Shown here: positions 14,750 through 18,508 of the stretch, piece after piece
Layout of the letters: each line of letters starts with the position of its first letter
Numbering within the stretch: position 1 is the stretch's first letter
DNA from: UBA11222 sp030652895
GTDB lineage: Bacteria; Pseudomonadota; Alphaproteobacteria; UBA11222
NCBI GenBank assembly: GCA_038318895.1
Contig: JBBQCS010000062.1
Span: 1 to 18,508, forward strand
Length of the DNA: 18,508 bases
Direction: 5' to 3'
Position numbers and translations under genes: made by a program
The notes under the pieces: generated by a model
Told to the model about the DNA's origin: nothing
The model's input: only the letters and a program-made list of their open reading frames with translations
Databases searched by the model: none

Positions 14750-16864
14750 TCACATTGTCGCGGGAGCAAAGATTGAAATGGCGCGCGTAATGAACTGCTC
14801 TTTATCGTCAACCGGCTGCCAGTTGAGATCCCGGCGGGCGTCTGAGCAGTCAAACCGGGCTGTCATGCCGCGCGATAACAGATCCCGATAATTTGGAAAT
14901 CCCACATTGCGTCCGGCCGCGCGCTTGATCAGCCACTTGCAAATCTCGACCGCTTGCAATTTTACCGGCGACTGGCCATGAAAATAGAGTGGCCTGCGCG
15001 TGGCGGCGCCTAGCGCTGCTATATAGTCACGCGCGCTCATTTGTGCCCCGCCAACCAGATTATAACTCTTTCCCTCGATCTCTGGCGATGTACAGGCGGC
15101 CGCAATCGCGGCCGCGACGTCATCCGCCAACACAAACGGGAGGGGGTTGTCACCCTTGTTCCAACCCAGGCAATGCTGATCATTGTTGAAGAGACCAAGC
15201 CCGGAATGAAACGGCGAACTACCTTCGCCGACCACGACGCCAGGGCGCAAAATAACTACCGGCAACTGTTTGTCACGATGCATTTGCAGTAACATACGAT
15301 CCGCCTCGGCCTTGGCGCGCGAATAGTCAGCGCGATTTTCGGCCTGACTATCCGGCGGCGTCGGACCGGTAATGATTTCGCCGCTCTCGCCGAGATATAG
15401 CCCTGCGATCGAACCTATATGCACTAACCGTTTGACCCCCGCTGCAAGACACGCATCCGCAACCGTCCGTGCGCTTCCAACCATTGCCGCCTCAACGGCT
15501 AGCCAGTCTGCGCCGCCACCGCCATGCGCCAGATTAACGACTACCGGCGCATCGCCAATGCCACGCGCTACGTCATCCGCATTGCGGACATCGCCACGTA
15601 TAACGGTGACCAGGGGGTGGTGGTAGATTTCAGGCAAACTGGCGGTGCTTCGCGCCATAACCGCCACACGCTTTTGCGCCGACACCAGTTGGCCCACGAC
15701 GTGACGTCCGATAAAACCCGTACCGCCCAGCACGACGACATCGCACCCGGTAGCCGTCTCTGACGTTGCTATCGCGCGTATACTGGCCTTTGAAAAAATC
15801 TTTGCCGCAATTTCTTCGCACACCTGCACCAGCCTGGCGCCAAAGTCCACATCGCAGCGCACGGGCTTGCCTGCATCTACAGCCCCATGAAATGCGCGAA
15901 TACTTGCCTGCATGCTTTGGTAGAACGGATCGGAGCGGGGTTTCAGCGCGGCCGTTGCAAGGGCGTATTCTGCGATTCCCCGCACAGACTGTACGGCGAT
16001 CCCCCATGCGGTTTTCAAACCCGATACCGCATGGTCAGCCGCATCAAGCCACCGTGTGCGGCCATGCACATAGCATTGATTATGAGAAAAATCGGCGACA
16101 ATGACTCCATCGTCACAGACCGCCGTAACCTGCCAGAATGGAAAATTCTTGCCAACGGCAAAGCTTAATTGCGCGGGCGCACGGGCGCATTGCAAATCGA
16201 CATGCGCCGAATCATAAAACGGGGTGCCGGGCGCGATCTCTACAGGCTTTCCAGCGCTCGCCGAAAAACTCAGAATATCGCCCGCAATTGCAGTAATCTG
16301 CGACAGCGGATGCACTGCCTGCTCCAGAAGAATATTTCCCGGCTGTTGAAACATCCAATGGGAAAATTGGCCTGCGGCAAGCTGGCGTAACGGCGCACTA
16401 TACAGACAGTGGACGTATTGCAGCCGGCCAAATTTGTTCTGCGCAAGTAAATTCTGCATACGTATCAGAGCCGGATGATAGACAAAATTCTGATTGACCC
16501 CCGCGGGGGTTCCGGATGCTTCGATCACCGCACGCAATGAAACGCACTCTTCGGCGCTGACACAAACGGGCTTTTCAATCAGTGTCGGTATTTTTGCCGC
16601 GATGAACTGCGCGGCTACCCCTTTGTGCAGATGCGGCGGCACCAGAATATGGGCACGCGACACCTGACCTGACGCAATGGCCTCCTCGACCGTAGAAAAT
16701 ATATACTTCGCGCCCCACTTCTTACCAAGTGCTTCTGCGGCTGCACGATTCGGGTCAACGACGGCCCCGACGAAGACGTTAGGAGTTTTCGTGAGTACTT
16801 CCGCATGAATATCCGAAATATATCCGGCGCCAACAAGACAAACGGAGATATTATTTTGCGACAT
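14750..16864 (-). CDS. Fusion of Gfo/Idh/MocA oxidoreductase and NAD-dependent epimerase/dehydratase
   Basis: A 704-residue two-domain enzyme. Residues about 5-360 are a Gfo/Idh/MocA dehydrogenase: nucleotide-binding VCLVGAGYISDIHAEVL, the substrate/cofactor EKP motif in TLIEKPVCVSAEE, and a C-terminal alpha/beta domain with LLEQAVHPLSQI, whose His matches the catalytic His position. Residues about 373-700 are an extended SDR: GCDVVVLGGTGFIGRHVV, a Ser in VHIGSIAGLYLG, the catalytic Tyr/Lys pair in YSRAKAEAD, and LRPGVVVGEGSS. It could oxidise or reduce a nucleotide sugar and then epimerise or dehydrate it; the order and substrate are unknown. The start is ATG 16864, preceded by AGGGG; an upstream TTG (16885) is less likely. 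There is no stop or frameshift at the domain junction (near 15745). Confidence 0.92.
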   Translation of the reverse strand: MSQNNISVCLVGAGYISDIHAEVLTKTPNVFVGAVVDPNRAAAEALGKKWGAKYIFSTVEEAIASGQVSRAHILVPPHLHKGVAAQFIAAKIPTLIEKPVCVSAEECVSLRAVIEASGTPAGVNQNFVYHPALIRMQNLLAQNKFGRLQYVHCLYSAPLRQLAAGQFSHWMFQQPGNILLEQAVHPLSQITAIAGDILSFSASAGKPVEIAPGTPFYDSAHVDLQCARAPAQLSFAVGKNFPFWQVTAVCDDGVIVADFSHNQCYVHGRTRWLDAADHAVSGLKTAWGIAVQSVRGIAEYALATAALKPRSDPFYQSMQASIRAFHGAVDAGKPVRCDVDFGARLVQVCEEIAAKIFSKASIRAIATSETATGCDVVVLGGTGFIGRHVVGQLVSAQKRVAVMARSTASLPEIYHHPLVTVIRGDVRNADDVARGIGDAPVVVNLAHGGGGADWLAVEAAMVGSARTVADACLAAGVKRLVHIGSIAGLYLGESGEIITGPTPPDSQAENRADYSRAKAEADRMLLQMHRDKQLPVVILRPGVVVGEGSSPFHSGLGLFNNDQHCLGWNKGDNPLPFVLADDVAAAIAAACTSPEIEGKSYNLVGGAQMSARDYIAALGAATRRPLYFHGQSPVKLQAVEICKWLIKRAAGRNVGFPNYRDLLSRGMTARFDCSDARRDLNWQPVDDKEQFITRAISIFAPATM

Positions 16865-16964
16865 GCCACCCCTGTGATTAACCAAACCGGAAATGTTATT
16901 TACAATATAGGGTGGTTTACTCCAAAATGGTTAATAAGCAAGTGACAAAAAAAGGAAGATGCAG
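16865..16964. promoter_or_regulatory. Divergent AT-rich spacer with 8-bp inverted repeat
   Basis: This spacer separates the fusion gene (minus) from the SDR gene (plus) and must carry both promoters. It is clearly more AT-rich than the flanking genes. ATTAACCA (16877-16884) and TGGTTAAT (16928-16935) form a perfect 8-bp inverted repeat centred at about 16906, one copy near each gene. Inner AAACC (16884-16888) and GGTTT (16914-16918) add some symmetry. TACAAT-like elements (for example 16901-16906) could serve as -10 boxes, but I cannot assign a full promoter. Confidence 0.4.
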
Positions 16965-17741
16965 ATGGATCTGGGGCTGAAAGGAAAAAGGGCGTTCGTG
17001 ACCGGAGCGAGCCGGGGCATCGGTTTGCGCATTGCGCGGCTCCTCGCGCAAGAGGGCGCCGATGTGGGGATTTGCGCCCGTGACGAGGCGGCGGTGGCGG
17101 GAACCGTGGCGGAATTACAGGCCATTGGGGCGAAAACCGGAGCCCGGGCCTATGGCGCGGCTGCCGATTTGAAAAGCGATGGCGCCGATCTCAAGGCGGC
17201 AATTGACGGGGCGGCGCAGGCTTTTGGCGGGCTGGATATTCTGGTGCAGAATGTTAGCGCCATGGCGGTGCAGATGCGCCAGAAAGACTGGGACGCCAGC
17301 TATCAGGTAGATATTCTGGGTACGTTGCGATGCGTCGATACCGCGATGCCATATCTGCAAAAATCTGGCGCCGGGTCGATTGTAGTGATTGGCACCATTG
17401 CGGCGGTGTCCGGCAATGCGGGGCCACAACCCTACGGCGCGATCAAGGCGGCTCTTGTCCACTATGTCAGCGGTCTGGCGCATTCGCTTGCACCGCAAAA
17501 TATTCGCGCCAATACGGTCTCGCCCGGTGCGGTATTTTTCGAAGGCGGCGTCTGGCACCAGGTGCAACAGGCCGCCCCAAAGCGATTTGACGAAACCGTG
17601 GCGCGCAACCCGATGGGCCGCATGGCAACGCCGGAAGAAGTCGCAAACGCAGCCGTGTTCCTCGCCAGCCCGGCGGCAAGTTTTATCACCGGAGTCAACC
17701 TGATCGTGGATGGCGGGTCAACACAAAGGGTACAATACTAG
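16965..17741 (+). CDS. Short-chain dehydrogenase/reductase (classical SDR), Thr at catalytic Ser position
   Basis: A 258-residue classical SDR. The NAD(P)-binding motif is VTGASRGIG (residues about 13-21); the Arg after the Ser favours NADP(H). The usual NNAG motif is replaced by QNVSA. The catalytic Tyr and Lys are seen in PYGAIKAALVHYV, and the family ending reads FITGVNLIVDGG. Counting 13 residues back from the Tyr places Thr (in VIGTIAAVSG) where Ser normally sits. The start is ATG 16965, because AAAGGAAG (16951-16958) is well spaced from it; the ATG six bases earlier at 16959 is too close. The substrate is unknown; 3-oxoacyl-ACP-reductase-like and sugar or alcohol dehydrogenase roles are both possible. 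The TPR gene follows with no gap. Confidence 0.9.
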   Translation: MDLGLKGKRAFVTGASRGIGLRIARLLAQEGADVGICARDEAAVAGTVAELQAIGAKTGARAYGAAADLKSDGADLKAAIDGAAQAFGGLDILVQNVSAMAVQMRQKDWDASYQVDILGTLRCVDTAMPYLQKSGAGSIVVIGTIAAVSGNAGPQPYGAIKAALVHYVSGLAHSLAPQNIRANTVSPGAVFFEGGVWHQVQQAAPKRFDETVARNPMGRMATPEEVANAAVFLASPAASFITGVNLIVDGGSTQRVQY

Positions 17742-17756
17742 GTGTTTATCGCGACA

Positions 17757-18293
17757 ATGAAACTGGCGTCCTGTGCTGCGATGGCAGGTATTTTGCTATG
17801 TGCACAAGCGGCGGCCGGTGAGACAGAATTTCAACTATGCCAGGGAGACGCCGAGAACCCCATTATACGGGCTGCCAATTGCGATATCGCGATCCGTTTG
17901 GGCGGACTGTCAACAGATCAGATGGTCGTCGCCCTGTATAACAGGGGGCAGGCGTACCTGACTTCGCAAAAGCCCGCCCCGGCGCTGGACGACTTTGACG
18001 CGGTGCTTAAACTGAACCCGGACGATCTGATGGCATTATTTACACGGGGGATTGCGCGGCGTCAGTTGAAGCAATATGACGGCGCCATTGCCGATTTTGA
18101 CCAGCTTCTGGCGCTGAACTATCAGCCCGCCGCAACGATCTTTCTGAATCGCAGCATGGTCTATCATCTAAAAGGGGATAAGGAAAAGACCCTTGCCGAC
18201 TTGCACAAGGCCCATGAACTTGATCCGCAGGACCCGGTAATTAAAGACCGTTTGTGGAAAACGGAGCGTCTGTATAAGCAGCAGGGACGGTAG
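17757..18293 (+). CDS. Exported tetratricopeptide-repeat protein
   Basis: From ATG 17757 this is a 178-residue protein with a signal peptide (MKLASCAAMAGILLCAQAAA, cut near AAA/GE), so probably periplasmic. An in-frame GTG at 17742, immediately after the SDR stop codon, would add five residues; neither start has a strong ribosome-binding site. After a short segment with two Cys (FQLCQG and AANCDIAIR) that could form a disulfide come three TPR units: YNRGQAYLTSQKPAPALDDF, TRGIARRQLKQYDGAIADF and LNRSMVYHLKGDKEKTLADL. The Cys-x(n)-Cys plus TPR layout recalls secreted TPR proteins common in alphaproteobacteria. TPRs mediate protein contacts, so it is likely an adaptor, but no partner can be named. 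It is probably co-transcribed with the SDR gene. Confidence 0.85.
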   Translation: MKLASCAAMAGILLCAQAAAGETEFQLCQGDAENPIIRAANCDIAIRLGGLSTDQMVVALYNRGQAYLTSQKPAPALDDFDAVLKLNPDDLMALFTRGIARRQLKQYDGAIADFDQLLALNYQPAATIFLNRSMVYHLKGDKEKTLADLHKAHELDPQDPVIKDRLWKTERLYKQQGR

Positions 18294-18299
18294 TATTGG

Positions 18300-18508
18300 T
18301 TAGGCGGCGTCCGCTGTTCGGCCTGCATTGGCAGGCTCGGACTGATCTGAAACTGGCCGTTTAGGGGGCGGATCTCCCGGCCTGTCCACCACATTGGCGC
18401 CAGCATTATAAATGCCGGCCGCCCAGGCAACCGCATCAATAGCATGAGCAATATCGCGGGCGGTATCAGGAAACCCCGTATCCAGCGCCTCCCAGCGCAG
18501 TTTTTGCA
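18300..18508 (-). CDS. C-terminal end of an unrecognised protein, cut by window edge
   Basis: Minus-strand reading from the window end to TAA at 18300-18302 gives 68 residues with no interruption. They comprise a helical-looking part (RWEALDTGFPDTARDIAHA, then IDAVAWAAGIYNAGANVV) and a Pro/Asp-rich hydrophilic tail ending in RTADAA. I do not recognise the family. This frame is preferred over an overlapping one that would give MLMLLMRLPGRP, because it is open to the window edge, has protein-like composition, and stops 6 bases after the end of the converging TPR gene. The start and most of the protein lie outside the window. Confidence 0.55.
   Translation of the reverse strand, partial: QKLRWEALDTGFPDTARDIAHAIDAVAWAAGIYNAGANVVDRPGDPPPKRPVSDQSEPANAGRTADAA

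Noticed and set aside
15096..15115. Two GCGGCCGC octamers four bases apart
   Set aside because: Explained by the alanine-rich stretch AAAIAAA in the epimerase domain, encoded by GCG/GCC codons.
16497..16510. Perfect 14-bp palindrome ACCCCCGCGGGGGT
   Set aside because: About one such palindrome is expected by chance in a window this long, and it encodes ordinary residues (TPAGV) of the fusion enzyme.
18321..18336. Hairpin GCCTGC-ATTG-GCAGGC downstream of the TPR gene
   Set aside because: A six-pair stem with no T-run, inside the end of the converging gene; weak evidence for termination.
1..18508. Search by eye for transposases, IS ends, tRNA/rRNA genes, CRISPR repeats and riboswitches
   Set aside because: Nothing recognisable was found on either strand; genes are packed with only short spacers.

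Overview
The window looks like a chromosomal segment of a moderately GC-rich alphaproteobacterium. The evidence is the gene order phoR-pstS-pstC-pstA-pstB-phoU-phoB, a PstA with the large periplasmic insert usual in that class, and the type of PstS. No mobile element, tRNA, rRNA or CRISPR array was recognised. All major genes are intact except the two cut by the window ends: purH on the left and an unrecognised gene on the right. No gene-free stretch exceeds about 110 bases.

Layout. (1) Bases 1-4597, minus strand: a tightly packed run read right to left. It holds a GT2 glycosyltransferase, a CatB/WcaF-type hexapeptide acetyltransferase, a GT4 glycosyltransferase, a small polytopic membrane protein and purH. 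Genes overlap, abut or are 8 bases apart, so purine synthesis appears to sit at the end of a surface-glycan operon. (2) Bases 4705-5502, plus strand: a SAM methyltransferase. It converges on a DegT/DnrJ/EryC1-type sugar aminotransferase (5499-6644, minus). (3) Bases 6700-13562, plus strand: the phosphate-starvation locus phoR-pstSCAB-phoU-phoB. Three 11-bp-spaced PHO-box repeats overlap the phoR stop codon and precede pstS. (4) Bases 13559-16864, minus strand: a Gfo/Idh/MocA oxidoreductase fused to an NAD-dependent epimerase, followed by a second GT4 glycosyltransferase. (5) Bases 16965-18293, plus strand: a classical SDR and an exported TPR protein. The C-terminal end of an unrecognised minus-strand gene closes the window.

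How it fits together. PstS captures periplasmic phosphate, PstC and PstA form the channel, and PstB drives transport. PhoU couples the transporter to the PhoR kinase, which phosphorylates PhoB. PhoB would activate the operon through the PHO box ahead of pstS, closing an autoregulatory loop. The flanking genes supply typical parts of a surface polysaccharide: amino-sugar synthesis, sugar redox and epimerisation, methylation, O-acetylation and glycosyl transfer. The pho locus therefore interrupts, or is bracketed by, a glycan cluster.

Most notable non-gene signals: the triple PHO box; a perfect 13+13 bp palindrome inside pstS; two consecutive perfect hairpins at the pstS/pstC junction; and a PhoR with no visible membrane segment.
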